DNA of 64,000 nt from Armigeres subalbatus (GCF_024139115.2 NW_026942646.1:233912-297911), one strand, 5' to 3'. Numbered from the stretch's first letter, positions 11,355 through 24,420 are shown. Notes: generated by a model not told the origin, from the letters alone. Translations and numbers: made by a program.

Positions 11355-12180
11355 CTGTTTTTGACCCTTCGTTGGACACTAATTTGGATGAAGTGAGATC
11401 TATTACTAGAAAATTTAAAAATATGATTACCCCGGGTGATGATGGTAACTTCCTGAGAGCTCTTTATCCTTTTTGGTTAATTTATTTAACAAAATGACCT
11501 GTAAGGGATGGTGTTCCTGGGCTGGGCACTTACTTGCAAAAATGGAAAATTTCCCCGAATGCTTCCAAAACTCAGCTTATAATTTTCCCACATAAGCCGA
11601 GAGCTTCTTATTTGAAACCTTCTAGCAGACAGATTGTCACTATGAATGGAGTTCCAATTAATTGACTTAGCGAAGCTAAATGTTTAGGACTTCTGCTAGA
11701 TCAAAAATTAATTTTTAAACACAAACAAATATATTAAGTGTCTATATCCACTTATAAACTGAAAATCAAAACTTTGTCTTAAGAACAAACTCTTGATTTA
11801 CAAACAATTTTTTAGACCAGCCATGTTGTATGCTATGCCAATATGGACTAGTTGCTGCAATACCAGAAAGAAGGCACTTCAGGGGATTCAAAATAAAATT
11901 TTGAAAATGATTCTAAAGTTGCCTCCGTGGTATGGTACCAACGAACTTCAAAGAATTTCTAATATTGAGACATTGCAACAAATGTGGAACAAAATAATTT
12001 CCAATTTTAGTCAAAAATCGTTGCAATCTTTTATGGCAACGATAAGCTCCTTGTACCCTTAGTATACATTAGATTAAGTTTACTTTAAGTTTAAATCATT
12101 GTAATTCCTACATGGTTCAATTTAACCAGAGGAAAAATCCTAACTGCCAGAGGCAATTGAAATGTATTAATAAAAATCAA
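11355..12180 (+). pseudogene. Jockey ORF2 remainder: RT N-terminal part, thumb and 3' UTR
   Basis: 11355-11497 encodes the start of the RT domain (FDPSLDTNLDEVRSITRKFK, then PGDDG). The frame then jumps to the region after the catalytic core (KWKISPNASKTQL at about 11545), so the palm with its YxDD box is deleted. 11793-12062 is open and encodes the C-terminal end (RPAMLYAMPIW, NTRKKALQ, LPPWYGTNEL). The final stop is at 12060-12062. 12063-12178 is the AT-rich 3' UTR ending in GAAATGTATTAATAAAAAT. Together with 8215-9436 this is one 5'-to-3' Jockey copy that lost its endonuclease and RT core and was split by the polypyrimidine composite. Confidence 0.85.
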
Positions 12181-12411
12181 ACATGTAACATAGCAAATAA
12201 GGACGATAGTGTTAAGAAAACACGGAACACCTAGTCTAAGAGATGAATGCATGTATTAGATAAATAGCAAATATAGTTAGTTAAAAGAAAAACAATCATA
12301 CCCTATGCATCAAAAGCATTTTCTCCTAAAAAGACACCCTTTTGTATGACTCTTAGTACAATCACCAGACTTTGAAGTGATCGATAAGCTTCACTTACAT
12401 TCATCTACAGG
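12181..12411. other. AT-rich spacer
   Basis: Nothing recognised. Confidence 0.4.
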
Positions 12412-12830
12412 GTTTGACAAAAAGGTTGAGATAGGCAACATTTTGTCGAAGTTAAAATCAGCATACCTTTGCGTAGAATAATCCGATTTTGATAAACCGG
12501 GACGCGGGACCAACGGACGCGGAAACTATTCTAGTATGCTATCCCTGTTCAAAACCTTAGATTGGCCATTGACGTTAAAAATGCATTTTTTTTTCTTCTG
12601 CTCGTCATTTTATGTGACGTTTACTTCCATCATGTTTCATGCTTTCCCCAGAAACTGTAGCTAATATGCTGACCAATACTGGCTGCAGATCAACAATCCG
12701 TCAAGTATACGCAGAGATATGGCATTTCCATGAAAACGGTACGAGATTGGCACTACACCCTAGACAAATGACACTTTCGTGGAACACCCGGAACCTGTTA
12801 CAAATTAGACAGTGAGTCTTACAGTCCAAC
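12412..12830 (+). mobile_element. Solo arm related to the foldback element at 24421
   Basis: It starts ACAGGGTTTGACAAAAAGGT followed by TGAGATAGGC, close to the ACAG...TTAGGCAAAATGATTGAGATAGGC ends of the foldback arms. The order of landmarks is also kept: an A/T run followed by CTGCTCGTC, CCAGAAACT, CCGTCAA...GAGATATGGC, and CGGAACCTG at the end. Sequence divergence is high. No opposite arm is visible downstream. Confidence 0.45.
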
Positions 12831-15369
12831 AAATGTATCTTTAATTTTAATGCATCAAAAATTTAATTTTACTTTCAGATTCTATGTTCATCGTCTTGGG
12901 AAAACATGAATTTTAACACCCATATGCATTAACACCCAGATGGTTCCAAAACCTGCTCCTGCTTGAAAGTTTTGAAAGTCATGAAGTTAGATACCGGAAG
13001 ATGATCATTGAGGCGAAGATGATCATTTGATAAGTCAGTCAAAAGTGCCTAATTTTTTTATGAAACGGTGGTCTAGTAGGTCAACCATATTATCTGTTCA
13101 AGTAATGTTACCGCTAGGTAGAAAATCCGAGTTTTTCGATTATAATCATGAAAGTGTAGTTTGTGGAAGAAATAATAATAGCCTTGGACATGTTTTAAAA
13201 AATTATTAGGTTTTCAGAAATCGTCAAGTCTCACAGATAGAAAAATCCACTGAAATTTACGCTAAAAATCATGCACATAAATGGAACGCCATTATTAGCG
13301 TAATTCCACACGGGATCTAGCCTTAATGTATACAATATTTGACGTGAAACGTCAATATTGCATACAAGTTATAAACAATCTTGTTAGGAAGAGCACAATT
13401 TAAGCTTAGAATAGTGTAGATTTCCGCATTTCAAGTTTTACGCGCCGTTTATTTTCATTATTTTCATCGTTTTCAAGCTCAAACAATCAATTTGTAAATG
13501 GTCATATATCTAGACTAATTTCTACGAATTAACATTTAAATCCAAAAAGTGTAACAAATAATGAAATTGATTGATCAGGGAAGAATTGCTGTTAAAAATA
13601 TAATCGGATCTAAGCACTGCGAAGCGGTAATGTTAGCTAGCCAAATGTTGAATTTCACTATTTCGGCTCATTTATGCTTCTCCGCATTTGAGCATTTGAA
13701 ATCAGGTTTAAAATAAAAAAACATGAAGAATATTCATCGATTGCACTCGAATTAGATTCAAGAAGAATAATTTAAAAATGAATGAAAGAATCAACTCGTG
13801 AATTGCGGGTGGTATTCGATTAGAATGTTGGTTCCTTCTGTAAAACAAAAAAAAAGTTGTTCGGTTGATTTTTTTATAAATACTCAGGAAACTAAAGATA
13901 AGAAGCATAGTTGAAAATTTAGCGATGGTCATTTTTTTGTGATAATATTGTTCTACTGGACACGCCGTGTAAACTGGAGGAACATTGCCCAAGACCGACG
14001 ATTACGGAGCACTACAATACGTTAGGCATAGGTGTATCGATGCTGTAGCCAACCAGGTCAGAAAATATTATTTTCGAATAAAGAATCTAAATTGCATTGC
14101 ACTTGCACTTTCGCGCGCATTTCGATTAATTTAAGGACAAATATCGTGATTTTAAAACACAAATTCATTTTCAGTGCAAGACAACAACAAACCAGCTGGC
14201 TCTCCCATACTAAAATACAGGATGGCTGAAAAGTGAATTTTGCAAATTGGAACACCTAGTGGTGTACTCATCTTGGTTAAGACATTCGTAACATACGTAA
14301 GAACCCAGGTAAGAACTAAACCCTACTTCAATCACCGGGTAATTGAAGGAAAAATCAACAAATAATTTCCTTGTTTGAAGCTAAGCAATAAAATGCCATT
14401 TTCGAACATAACCTCACTACATAGAGAGTCAATGTCATGAGTTGTTTTACATGTGGTCATCGATTTCCAATAAACTTTCTACAAGAGTGGAGTTATCTAA
14501 CACGTGGTGGTAACTCCTCCCTCATGTATAGAGGCAGTAATGACGGGCATCAATTAAATGCAAATTCCCGCCACAGTCGGAAGTAACGAACCGTATCACT
14601 TTTACTGCCAACTTTTCGGTTATCTTGTAAATGGTGGAAAGAGAGTGAAATCTGTTATAAAAATATTACAAGTTAATCGATTTCGAATGCAGCAGGAGCA
14701 GCCCTCAGATCATACGCTGTCCGATGCACTTTTTCGAACAATTAATAGCCACTTCATTAGCGGCGTCAACGGCAATGATGCCCGGTGGCGCTCGGTGGTG
14801 CAATAAAGTTTCACTCGAAAAATTGTAAATCAGTCTGCTTTCCGCCCATGCAGCATCTTCTTCTTGGCGTGATAGCATCACTTGTTTGTTAGTTGGAAAA
14901 ATATCCCATTATCAGCAGTGGGCAGACATGACCGATACGGCGGGAGCCGCTAAACAGAAGTGAAATGGTTTCCATTTCCTTTCTCGAGCGGCGGAGATAC
15001 GTTATGTCCCTAACAAGAGATATCGACATGTGGCGAAGGCATGCGTAAGCACAGCGAGTGAGGTTTGATCGGTATGTGAGCATGAGGAATGCATTTTCCT
15101 CAATTTGGACACGCATTGATGAGAAGCTTTTCTTTTCGGGCGTTGCCGACTGAAATGTGCACAATGCCATCATGATCTATCAAAAGAGATGCTGTTGAAA
15201 TCAAATAGATTAAATTCAATAGAATTAGCATCAACAAGCATACATACATCGGTGATGATGAAAACAGTACAGCCTTGCAAAAGGATTGAGCTAGGCAATT
15301 TATCTGGGTACTGGAAAATGGGTATAGAAAAGGTTTGATCCACCGAAAAATCACGTTAATAAAGTTTTA
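12831..15369. other. Spacer with no gene recognised; one short hairpin
   Basis: AT-rich. A 38-bp hairpin lies at 13328-13365 (stem of about 16 bp around TGAA). The 82-codon frame at 14558-14806 and the 94-codon frames at 13708-13992 and 14889-15173 show no recognisable domain. Confidence 0.45.
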
Positions 15370-15460
15370 AGAAATATGATGATGCTGATGATGATGATGG
15401 TCCCGCCACATACCCATACAAAGGTTTGAGCAAGACGATTTATCTTTAAGATAATTGATT
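15370..15460 (-). mobile_element. 3' tail of an RTE-like retroelement
   Basis: On the minus strand the order is GATAAATCGTCTTGCTCAAA, then TATGGGTATGTGGCGGGACC, then (ATC)n. A 3' end made of short tandem repeats instead of poly(A) is typical of RTE-clade elements. The same tail occurs at 46917-46995 in the same orientation. No coding part is attached. Confidence 0.5.
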
Positions 15461-16259
15461 GAATTTAATTTAACAACATTTTAATCAGATTTGCAAAACA
15501 AAACAAAAACGATCTGATTACCATCACAGATATAAAATTTCATAACTTTCCATTACTATCCAGCAAAAATATTGAATGTAAAAAAAAACTGTTTATTTCA
15601 TCTACAGATTCTCATAAGTATCAGTAGTGATGCTTCGAGCTCATAAAAATGCAAAACTTGTGATACCTTGTGATCGCACAGATTTCAAAAGTTCCACAAA
15701 GAATCGCGTTTCATGTTATTATATGTGTAACGTTAGCCACTCGAAAGCATCAATAATAATCTAATAAACTATGTCGTTGTCAACAAAATCAAAACTTTGT
15801 TACCGCTCCGTCGATATCAAAAGTTTCGGTATCAACCGCGGAGACGAACTCTACTAGATAGCCCATTACTAATCCGCAGAATCATTAAAACAGCTGAAAA
15901 AGCGCAAGTCTGTACATAAATTTAAAATTTATATCTGCTTTACGCGCGCGAGACTCAAACTTTTGTAGACTACACAAGAAAGTCAAATTACAATTACGTC
16001 AATAAATATAAAATCCATCATCATCATCGAGGCGAACAAAATAGTTTATTATATTGCCTCAATAATTGAAAAACACAATTGTCCAAACAAAATATCTGTA
16101 GTTCAAACTTCGTCAAGATACAATAATTAATGATTTTTAAAAAGTCAACTAAGTAGATGCTTAAAAGACAGCTTTTACGTGTGAAACACAAAGTCTCTTA
16201 AATTGTGATAATGTCGTTGCACGTTTGATATGTGTAGGCATCGAATTGAATTCATTTAT
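15461..16259. other. Spacer, no gene recognised
   Basis: AT-rich with no usable motif. Confidence 0.4.
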
Positions 16260-17427
16260 ACCTTTAAAAAACAACAGCGTCTCGGGTCGTTGAAGCGCCA
16301 TTGAACTGAACGTTATCTCCATCCGAAATCTTAATCACCCGACCGGTCACACGTTGATGTAGGTTGCCGGATGCAGAGCAGCTTCCAACGCCGGGAAACT
16401 CCCTCGTCTTGGTAGGATGGATCCGCCGCTGAGGACTATCCAAGTAGTCCACGATCAAAGCTGGAGCTTAATGGCTCAACGATTACCTACTTCTGACTAA
16501 CCTCGCCCTCTTTTGCTCGTAAAATAGTTTTCGAGAATCATTTTCAGCAGTTATAGTTCAACAATCTGGCGTCGTGCTAGGGCCTCCGCAGTTCGTCCTT
16601 GGCTTGGGCTCCTCGGTCAATCGGCATCAGCAGTCCCGACGAAACTACCATCGTGTCGATTGGGGCCGGTTCCAAAGGTGTGCGGAAGACAACATCGACT
16701 ACCAACGACATCCGGACCACCGGAGAAAATCGTTGAGCAGCTCCACTCCATCCAAGAGGTGATCTCCCAAGCACGTTAACAACATGTGCTAAAAGCTCGA
16801 CAGGTAAGCTACACCCTAACTATTAATACATTCACTAACAATTTAATCCGTTTACGAAATGTCACTCGCAGGCAGTACCAGCGTGCGGGGCTGCCTGCGC
16901 TTAAGACTCGTTGCACTCGCTTGACAAAAATCATCCAGGCCAGAATGGTGGACCTCAGAAATAGTTATTTCTCCAATAAAATCCGCGCTCTTGTGCTAAA
17001 CAGTTCTGGAAATTAACCAAAATTCTAAAATCCAAACCATGGCCCTTCCTTCTTTGATCCCATTAGACAACAATGGCTCTAAGGATCGCTTGAAAACTCC
17101 TGCAGGTCGTCGCTTTGTCAGCTTACACAATCTTCTCTAGAGATGAACTTAATCTAAAATTAAAAAAACACTTTAATAAAGTTTAATAGCAAGCTAACTA
17201 CATCCATTTGACTCCCAATGACTTTTCGATGGAGTTGGAGATCTAGTCTGTCGAATTGATGGCCTACATAAAATCATCGAAAAACATGAAGGTCCCAGCA
17301 TCCTCAATCTCAAACTTAAACATATGAGTGCTTCGTTCTTCGAGCACCTTTCGCTGATCGTTAATCAGTCTCAGCTACTTCCCATCGTCCTGGAACTCAG
17401 CAAAAGATTTCCCATCCAGAAGGAGTT
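16260..17427 (+). pseudogene. Second Jockey-type element, ORF2 linker and RT start, heavily decayed
   Basis: 16786-17016 encodes the linker between endonuclease and RT (RRQYQRAGLPALKTRCTRLT, then VDLRNSYFSNKIRAL), comparable to 9241-9360 but clearly from another subfamily. Further decayed RT-proximal sequence follows in shifting frames (near 17040, 17090 and 17230). 17260-17420 reads SILNLKLKHMSASFFEHLSL and ELSKRFPIQKE, the first conserved RT blocks. The GC-rich stretch 16260-16760 is probably 5' sequence of the same element but has no clear domain. It stops where the second polypyrimidine composite begins. Confidence 0.7.
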
Positions 17428-18720
17428 TGGCCGAATGCCGAACTTCTTCCTCCGTCCTTCTTCTTTCTTCCTTCTTCCTTCGTCATTCTTCTTTATTCCT
17501 TGTTCTTTCTCCCTCCTCCCTTCTTGCTCCACCCTTCTTCTTTCTTTCTTCTTCCTTATTTCTTCCTCCTTCTTCCTTCTTCCTTTTTCCTTCTCCTTTC
17601 TCCCTTCTTCCTTCTTCCTTCTTTTTTCTTCCTTCTTTCTTTTTCCTTCTTTCCTCTTCTTCCTTCGTTCTTCTTTCTATCTTTTTTTCTTCTTTCTTCT
17701 TTCTTCTTTCTTCCTTCTTCCTTCTTCCTTCTCCCTTCTTCCCTTTTCTTCCCTTTATATTCCTTCTTCATTCTTCTTCCCTTTCTATTCCTTCTTCCTT
17801 CTTCCTTCTTCCTTCTTCCGTCTTCCTTCTTTTTTCTTCTTTCGTCCTTCTTTCTCCCTTGCTACATATTTTTCTTCCTTCATCTTTCTTCCTTCTTCTT
17901 ACTTCTTTCATTCCTTTTTCTTTCTTCTTTCTTCATTCTTCCTACTTGCTTCTTCCATCTTCCCGCTTACTTCTTCTTTCTTCTTTCTTCCTTCTTTCTT
18001 CTTCCTTCTTCCTTCTTCCTTCTTCCTTCTTCCTTCTTCCTTCTTCCTTCTTCCTTCTTCCTTCTTCCTTCTTCCTTCTTCCTTCTTCCTTCTCCCTTCT
18101 TCCTTCTTCCTTCTTCCTTCTTCCTTCTTCCTTCTTCCATCTTCCTTTTTCCTTCTTCCTTCTTCCTTCTTCCTTCTTCTTTCCTCCTTCTTCCTTCTTT
18201 CTTCTTCCTTCTGCCTTCTTCTTTCTTCCTTCTTCCTTCTTTCTTCTTCCTTCTTCCTTCTTTCTTCCTCCTTCTTCTTTCTTCTTTCTTCCTTCTTCCT
18301 TCATTCGTCCTCCCTTTACCTTCTTCCTTCTGCCTTCTCCCTTCTTCCATTTTCCTTCTTCCTGCTTCCTACTGCTTTCTTTCTTCTTCCATCATACATC
18401 TTCTTTTTTCCTTCTTCTTCCATAATTCTTTCTTTTTTTCTTTCTTCTTCCTTCTTCTTTGTTTATTCTTCATTCAGAAATGATCTTGCTTCGCATTGCT
18501 TGCTACTCGCTATCTCACTTATCACTTCTCACTTCTTATCAATGGCTTTATACTATTCATTTCTCATTTGTCACTTCTCACTTTTTGCTTCCCACTATAA
18601 ACCCTTCTTACTTCTTCCTAGTCACTTTACACACATAATGAGGAAATGTATTTCAACTATTCGACCAAACGCCATTAGGCCAAATGACGTTCGGTCAAAT
18701 GACGTTCGACCAAATTATCC
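17428..18720. repeat. Polypyrimidine composite repeat, copy 2
   Basis: Left border: GGCCGAATGCCGAACTTC. Pyrimidine-rich array about 17440-18480 based on TTCCTTC, with the most regular part at 17998-18130. Right border: CTCACTTATCACTTCTCACT words (18510-18600), then TTCGACCAAACGCCATTAGG and ATGACGTTCGGTCAAATGAC (18658-18720). The layout matches copy 1 at 9437-11300. The 508-, 332- and 327-codon frames on this strand and the Lys/Glu/Arg-rich frames on the other are repeat artefacts. Confidence 0.8.
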
Positions 18721-19129
18721 TAAACCATCTGGAAGCCTGGGAAGGATCCGAAAAGTTATCTATCAGGATTATGCAACCTGTTCGAAAAGGCGGCTACTTG
18801 AATTGTATAACAATAGTGTGGGTACAAAGAGGAGACATGTTGAACATTAGTGGGTGCAACAAAACGACATGCAGGCGCGCGCAAATCGAGGAACAAAAAA
18901 GGGTGGCAATAAAAGAAGAATCCCATCTTGGGATTGATTGAGGCGCAATCAGATTCCGCCATCTCTCACTTTAGTTCTGGCGCTCGTGTGCTTCGGATCG
19001 AAGAAAATTTCCCAAGAAAGTGTCCAAGTAATTAATAAAAATTATACGGGTGTGTGATTTTTCAATCAGGTACGTGCATAATTTATTGCAGTTCGACCTA
19101 AAGCTGAAGTAAATCTAATAACTAGTTGC
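18721..19129. other. Spacer downstream of the composite repeat
   Basis: A short open tail (to 18850) continues the low-complexity frame but has no Jockey RT similarity that I can see. Nothing further recognised. Confidence 0.35.
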
Positions 19130-19640
19130 GTTTAATATGGCATGTGTTAAAAGTTTCCCCCGTTGCCCTCACAGGACCTTTTGTGGTACCTCACGGTACA
19201 ACGCCATTTTGTGTGCCAACCTACGGTTGGCGAAGCACACGATCGGCCTAGTGGTCCCTAGCTGGCCACTACGCCTAAACCGTAAAGGACATCGAAACGC
19301 TCTAGCTGTGCGCGGCTATAATTCGTCAAAGAGCGATTCCTCGGGCCCGAATCGGTGCCCTAACCGTAAAAGAGGACCTCTCTTGGCAGAGTCGTTCCGG
19401 TATCGTCCTGGGCTCTGTCGATGTAAGCCAAAGAGGGAAGACGCCAGCGTGAGAAACATATCGCACCGTTAAGCCAAGACGATCTGCTATCCGATCCACC
19501 AGATTCTCCTTCCGACTACTACCACCACCCCGACGGAGGCCCAACCAGACGGCTACAAGACCTTGGGCGAGCGCTCGTCCGTCGTCACCGAAAACACCAG
19601 CAGCGCGACTTCAACAGCAGCAATACCGGTACGTCCCTCA
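19130..19640. other. GC-rich segment of unknown nature
   Basis: Composition is clearly richer in GC than both flanks. The 111-codon frame at 19137-19472 (+) and the 72-codon frame at 19326-19544 (-) overlap and show no known domain. The sequence CAATACCGGTACGTCC near 19620 resembles a splice donor context, but no matching acceptor or long frame exists. It could be a transposon leader or an untranslated exon; undecided. Confidence 0.3.
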
Positions 19641-20300
19641 TCCCACAATCTTCAAATTTAATTTCCGCCCAGACGCGCATTAAATAAATCCATAGTTTTC
19701 TTCCACAATAGAATTCATTTTAAACTAGCAAGAGAAAGGTGACAATAGACTGCACGTTGTTCGCCAAGCCCCTCCGATTGCCCAGTAGTAAGCCGACCTT
19801 GAGACCTAGTTCAAGGGGTCACTTATTATTGAAAAGTTTACCGCGAGCTAGAGAAGGGTAAAAAACCCTGAAATTAGTGTTGTATATAGTATCTAGTAAG
19901 ATTGTGATTTTTTTTAAATTCATCGATGCCTCTTTACGGCTAACAACAGTAAATCAACAGTAAAAGATGAAGGGCCAGCTGATCAAATACTTGCTGTGTA
20001 AAATAATTTATAGGCAAAAAAAAAGTATAAGCTTGTCCCAATTTAGGTTATCTAATTTGTATTGTAAATATTAGTGTACATAGTAGTTAGGTTATCAATT
20101 TTTAAAATTCATCGATGCCGCTTTAAGGCTAACTATTAAATTAGAAAATTTTCAAATTGCTTTTACTTGACCCTAGAACCTAGACTTAAAACTAAAGATG
20201 AAAATTGAGTTTAACTCGCGTTGAAGCCGAACGCAGCAGTTAAGCATTGGGCAGATACAAGTTGCTGGACAGATTGATTCAAAGATTCGTTTACTGTCCA
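19641..20300. repeat. AT-rich spacer with a diverged direct repeat
   Basis: AATTCATCGATGCCTCTTTA at about 19918 returns as AATTCATCGATGCCGCTTTA at about 20107, each followed by GGCTAAC and preceded by similar TATAGTA...TAG words. This suggests an old local duplication of about 190 bp. Non-coding. Confidence 0.45.
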
Positions 20301-20307
20301 CCGAATC

Positions 20308-20425
20308 TATGACAAAAGATCGAAAGGACAAAGGATCGCAAGACAAATTATCGAAGAAGGAAAAGTTTAAATGACGAAAGGTCGAAAAGACAAAAGGTCG
20401 AAAGAGACAATATGTCGAAAGGGAC
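20308..20425. repeat. Short degenerate minisatellite (GACAAAAGGTCGAAA type)
   Basis: Words such as GACAAAAGATCGAAAGGACA, ACGAAAGGTCGAAAAGACAA and AAAGGTCGAAAGAGACAATA follow one another with a period of about 14-17 bp. No coding function. Confidence 0.55.
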
Positions 20426-22811
20426 CACTTCTCTTGAAGATGATTGGAGGAATATTCAATCAATTTAATATTCAAATCGGTTGAAGAACAGACTAAACTC
20501 TATATTCTGGAATAAAATTTCCAGCAGGAAGATCGAGACTAACAATACAAGGAAGTTCTATAAGAAATTAAAGTACTCACGGGAATGTCACGTGCCACAG
20601 GTAAAAATATATGAGCTGTGGTAGATAATGTTTGGACATAATTTTCCAGCGAAATGATTCGTTCATTGGATTTTGGACAAAAGTCTTATTCTCGTTTGTC
20701 ACCGTAGCTGGGTTAAGGCTGAAATTTATTTCTCAATATTGAGCTCGAGGTTACTATTGGTAGATCTGACATGTAGACTGTAGAGGAACGGCACTATTGC
20801 ATATGAGACTTCCTGAAAAAAGAAGATGGCAAGGATGGATCGAGATGTGTTGTATGGAGGCTTTTTATGCATATCATCTTGTTTAGCAAGCATAAATATT
20901 GAGCATACTTTCTCTCGGTTGGATTCAATTTATTAAATTTTCTAAAGCAGAATATCTGCTTATTTAACAACAGACGGAAAACCATCAATCTTGGCATTGA
21001 TGACCCCCAAATATTGAAACGAAAAGAAATTACTACGTCATCACTTCACTGCTCATCGAGACTAATTGAGTAAGTAAAACGATGAGCAAATGCATCCCAG
21101 ATTTCTCCGCAACCTTTGGGAAGGGAAACATTTAAACGTAAATTATACACTAATGGCTAATTTAATAAATAGTTACAAACCACAATGATGAAGAGAGCAA
21201 GAGTCAGCAGCCACCAAGTGTCAGATTGATGTACAACACATTAATGCATATTTATAAATCACTAGTTTTTCCCCCCTGAAAGCCACTTGTTATTCGAAAG
21301 CATGGCCCACGGCCAATCAGCGATCAGAGCGGGGGCCTTTCCCAAATTTGCTTCCCCGAACTGGACCGAGCAGGCGCAATTTGCTCTCACTTGACCACGA
21401 TTACCGCCATCATCTTCACCATCACAGCATCTTCATCAGCATCATCGCCACAAAATTGGCTGGGTCGGCAGCGCGATGATAGGACGATTTGGGAAAGAGC
21501 TGGAAAGCGCCGCCCCAATCATCTCTAAAAGGTATCTAAGTAGCGATGTAAAATGTTTTCACAGCCTTAATTGAGAGATAAATGTTAACAAATTGAATTT
21601 ATTTTTCTTAGAGGTGCCGTGCTCTTAAGTTTCTTTGGCTTCGAGATTGATCTCGGCAGCAACAACAGCAGCTGCGTTCCAATAAAGTTTTACTAGCCCC
21701 AACACGGACCAATACAAGACGAGAGATGATTTTTCTTTTAGAATTCAAACGAATCCGAAGGTATGACTGTGTTCCACTGTTGATTTCGTACCTCCATATT
21801 GTGCGATGTATGAACTCTAAACTCTTATTTCAATAACAGACAATTCCACACATGTATTTGACACTCCTACTATCAAACCTAAAGGACTATCCTCCTCTGC
21901 TAGTGCGGCGTTAAGTGCCCTCAGTTCTTCCTCTACCAATAATCTCTGAGTCAACATGTTAAGGCTTTTGATAACTTCTCTTAAATTAAAATCAGATTCT
22001 TTAAAAAAATTGGCATTTTCTAGGAATCCAAACTAAATTTTAATTATTGAAATCCTAGTACGATTTGATCTTTAACCCTGTTTAGGATTTTCTATGATTT
22101 ATTTGTTTGATAGAATAATTTAATTTTTTAAAAGGCAGGTAGTTTCAAGTAACTTTTCAAAATATAGCATCTTTTAATATTGAGGTAGGACATTTTAAGA
22201 CAGGTTTACATTCCCGGATATTCCATTTTGCCTGTATGAAAACTACAATGCGTTGGACAAGTTGGACGCACGAATGTGCTAAGCAAACGCATGTGGGGAG
22301 AAAAAAAACTCGTCATTCAATTGACTGAATAAAACAGCGAAGTTTCTATTCCAAAATTCACTTTCTCGTTATCTCATACCGATAGCGGCAAGAGGACTGA
22401 ATTGGGATGTGCTGCCAACCAGAGGCGATCTGACACCCACTGCGCCGCGCACGTAAGCCTGATAGACTGCCGCTGCTGGTGTGGCATGTATGATACAGTT
22501 TCTACTTCTGTATAATGGAAAACTTTTCAAGTTTTCACCATTTTCTCCATCACCCCATGTGCCTCCCGTTGTCGATTTTCACGGTGCAATGGATTCGATC
22601 ACCGCCACCGTGCGCGATGGAGGGTGAATATTGTTCGAATGGTATCAGATCTATGTGTCAAAATGATTCATCCTCACGCTATGATGTATGGACAGTTCAA
22701 TGGGTGTTGATACAATAGTGGAGCAATGTTCGTCAGAAAAATAGTTTCGCAGCGGCTACGAAATGAGCTGATACCGCCATCATTCTGTAAAAAAAACTCT
22801 ACTGGATTTCC
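20426..22811. other. Unique-looking spacer, GC-richer part at 21290-21720
   Basis: Frames here are 67-100 codons or fewer and unrecognised. 21290-21720 is GC-richer, with CATCATCTTCACCATCACAGC-like trinucleotide runs. It might be a conserved regulatory piece, but the sequence alone cannot show this. Confidence 0.35.
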
Positions 22812-23010
22812 ACGGAAAGCTCTCTCAAGTTTTCACACGAAATTATCCTAATTTTACACGGACAGTTCTCTTGGAGTTGCACAAGAAATACCTCAGAAAT
22901 TTAACTGGAAATTCTTCTAAATTTGCATAGGAATCTCTCTCAAACTTCCATGGAGAATTCTCCTGAATTTCCATAGAAAATTTTCCAGAATATCCAATGG
23001 AAATTATTCT
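22812..23010. repeat. Degenerate 30-bp repeats (GGAAATTCTCCTGAATTTCC type)
   Basis: About six imperfect units alternate GGAAATTCTTCTAAATTTGC-like and GGAGAATTCTCCTGAATTTC-like words. The motif recalls the much larger array at 46590-48790. Confidence 0.5.
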
Positions 23011-24420
23011 TGACTAGCGAAAGAAACCCAGCTTTGCCCGGGCAGTGTTTCAAGAGCATCATTCCACTCTCAGATTTAAAACAGCATGCATTGAGTTCAT
23101 CCTTATTTTTTGGAATTTTTACAAATCTCATTTTTTTTATAAATCTCAGCATGCAAGATTGATTTTAGGATTCAATCATAGGGATTCAATCTCTGCGTTT
23201 GTGTACCTGCCAACCTAAGTGCTTCTCAACCTTTAATCTCTGGATAAAATTGGATAACGCCTGATCAACAATACGGAGGTTGCATTCGCTTGTTCTAATC
23301 AACATTCCAATAATAATTTTAAAATTTGAATTTGATTATAGATCTACATTAGCAACCCTATAACCTAGTATAACCTATAATTCTAGTATTTCTAATCTAC
23401 ATAAATTTGCCAATTTAAGGTTTCATTTTCCAACATTTAAATAGGTATCACCATTTATGAGGACCCAACAATACAGCGGAAAAGATAGATTCAACAGATC
23501 GACAAAGAAGATTTTGATATCGATGAACGTAAACGGATCCCACGAAGGGTTCAACCAATAGTTAAACCAGCTTTTCTTCTTGTAATTATTACAAGCAGTT
23601 TTACATAAGGTGTAGCGTTAATGTCATTTTATTCAGTTAAAGTCCCCTAAGTTAAAGCCAAACCGACTTGAAGTACAAAAAGTCTAGAAAGTCTTTCATT
23701 TGTCTCAATGATAGAAAACGTCCAGGTGAACCAGCAAAGGACTCGCAACTTGGTTATTTAAGAACACACAATATATGAAAAAGAAAAAACGTTTTTAGAT
23801 TATTTTATTACATTAAATTTATTTAATATTATGAAACCATGAGGAATAGCAATGAGAAATACAACACAATTTCTGAGTATTTTGAAAAAATTGGGTCTTG
23901 TTGTTGATGCTTCCAGCTGTTTTTTGTGCAGGAAAATGTAGCGAAACTGTTCCCCGACATTGATGTTTTGAGAACTGCACTCGCTTGAGAGCTAGTTTTT
24001 GACTGACCGGAGATCAGTGATATTTCTGTATAAGGCTCAAACCAACAGCCATCGAATTTGGTCTAATATTTGTACAGCACAACATGAGTTATTGTTCTTA
24101 TTTTGAAAGAGAATAAATAATTTAAAATGAATGAATATTAGATGAAGTGGGAGTTAATTATCAAACTTACTTCTTGACAAGGCCATAGGTAGAACAACAA
24201 TGACGTTAAAATCACTCGGAATACTAGATTTCCCACAGATAAGGGTAGAGGACAAGGATTGAATCCCAGGAATCACATGTGATTTATAGGAAAGCAACGC
24301 TTGCCAGGATTGGGATCAATTGCGGGAGAAAAATTGGTTTCGAACACATGAATCCCAACAGCTCCTAGAGTGGGATTTTTTTAAGACTGTACCCGGGTGT
24401 TGCAAATGTCACAATGAACT
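23011..24420. other. AT-rich spacer, no gene recognised
   Basis: No frame with a recognisable motif and no clear repeat ends. Confidence 0.45.

Noticed and set aside
17324..18850. 508-codon Phe/Leu/Ser-rich frame (and 332-, 327-, 197- and 194-codon frames in the two CT tracts) as membrane proteins
   Set aside because: The hydrophobic SSFFLLP pattern is the translation of (TTCCTTC)n; three frames are open at once.
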